Source: Arcobacter caeni (GTDB taxonomy: Bacteria > Campylobacterota > Campylobacteria > Campylobacterales > Arcobacteraceae). From it: DNA of 64,000 nucleotides. Position numbers and translations under genes: made by a program. The notes beneath the pieces are model-generated. The model saw nothing but the letters and a program-made list of their open reading frames with translations, was not told where the DNA came from and made no database searches. Positions 63,717 through 64,000 of this stretch are shown here, piece after piece. Within the stretch, counting starts at the first letter, position 1; each line of letters opens with the position of its first letter. Where the stretch lies: positions 62,001 through 126,000 of the forward strand of contig NZ_MUXE01000004.1 of the NCBI RefSeq assembly GCF_003063245.1, in the 5' to 3' direction.

Positions 63717-64000
63717 TTGAATTATTCAAATAAAACTAAAATTCTACTACTACTTATAATTTTACTTTCTCAAACATTATTTGCAAAAGAGCTAAAAAAA
63801 GTTACTCTTCAATTATCTTGGTTAGACCAATTCCAATTTGCTGGATATTATATGGCAAAACAAAAAGGTTTTTATGAAGAATTAGGGCTTGATGTTGAAA
63901 TAAAACCTTTTGAATTTGGTATTGATATTCCAAAAGAAGTAAATGATGGAAAAATAGATTTTGCAGTAGGGCGTGAAACTTTAATTTTAGAGCGAATAAA
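63717..64000 (+). CDS. NMT1/THI5-type substrate-binding domain protein, N-terminal part
   Basis: The 94 visible residues start at TTG with AGAGG six bases upstream. A signal peptide (K-I-L-L-L-L-I-I-L-L-S-Q-T-L-F-A) is followed by V-T-L-Q-L-S-W-L-D-Q-F-Q-F-A-G-Y-Y-M-A-K-Q-K-G, diagnostic of the NMT1/THI5/SsuA periplasmic binding fold. In this bacterial group such domains often form the sensor part of large histidine kinases or diguanylate cyclases, so the full protein may be a sensor rather than a transporter subunit. It is cut by the window end. Confidence 0.8.
   Translation, partial: MNYSNKTKILLLLIILLSQTLFAKELKKVTLQLSWLDQFQFAGYYMAKQKGFYEELGLDVEIKPFEFGIDIPKEVNDGKIDFAVGRETLILERI

Noticed and set aside
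1-64000. CRISPR array or CRISPR-associated transposon genes
   Set aside because: No regularly spaced direct repeats or Cas-like proteins were seen. Target choice in the Tn7-like element appears protein-guided (TnsF/TniQ).
1-64000. tRNA genes
   Set aside because: Apart from the tRNA-like part of tmRNA, no cloverleaf with a T-arm consensus was noticed. A covariance-model scan would settle this.

Overview
The window comes from a low-GC campylobacterotal genome, most likely the Arcobacter/Aliarcobacter group. Evidence: strong A/T bias, a nosZBDGC1C2HF-type cluster with an NosZ carrying a C-terminal cytochrome c domain, the carboxyspermidine route of spermidine synthesis, Csd6/Pgp2- and Csd3/Pgp3-like cell-shape peptidoglycan hydrolases, and a ctsE/ctsF-like competence locus. 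No strain-level claim is made.

Layout. 1-4495: end of dltB, dltA, a small cysteine-containing protein, an MFS transporter, YaeQ and a DUF1003 membrane protein. 4658-5046: tmRNA. 5195-9917: carboxy(nor)spermidine dehydrogenase, rubredoxin, carboxy(nor)spermidine decarboxylase and two PPK2 polyphosphate kinases, the second with an integrase-like N-terminal extension. 10060-12488: tig, clpP, def. 13008-14086 and 40044-40447: the two halves of comM, split by a 26-kb island. 40527-45637: era and a type IV pilus/competence locus. 45651-49485: corA, folE and a divergent pair of peptidoglycan enzymes. 49550-51763: purL. 51787-61906: nitrous oxide reduction genes (nosZ, B, D, G, C1, C2, H, F, L, plus nosY and a second NosL-like gene placed upstream of nosZ), with FNR-type palindromes before three transcription units. 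62089-63621: purH. 63717-64000: start of an NMT1/THI5-type substrate-binding domain protein.

The island (14087-40043) is a Tn7-like, Tn6022-type transposon. Its right side carries tnsA, tnsB, tnsC, a tniQ/tnsD gene and a zinc-ribbon protein in the place of TnsF, the selector known to direct Tn6022-like elements to comM. It is composite. A complete right end (38758-38782) interrupts the tnsB of a second, diverged element, whose tnsA and own right end (40019-40043) sit next to the comM remnant. The left half is cargo: a secreted EndA-type nuclease, a metallophosphatase, and a tightly overlapping three-gene operon encoding a DnaG-like primase, a 1091-residue reverse transcriptase and a nitrilase. 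About 400 bp of hairpin-rich noncoding DNA follow that operon. Next come a UvrD/HelD-like helicase, a protein with possible TnsE resemblance and a SEC-C protein. The SEC-C gene is itself split by a 4062-bp IS1595-family element carrying a restriction-modification cassette, with perfect 24-bp terminal repeats and an 8-bp target duplication.

The strongest candidate for an undescribed system is the primase-reverse transcriptase-nitrilase operon with its downstream putative structured RNA. The helicase/TnsE-like/SEC-C trio comes second. Breaking comM while carrying a secreted nuclease would be expected to lower natural transformation by two routes, which may help the island resist replacement.
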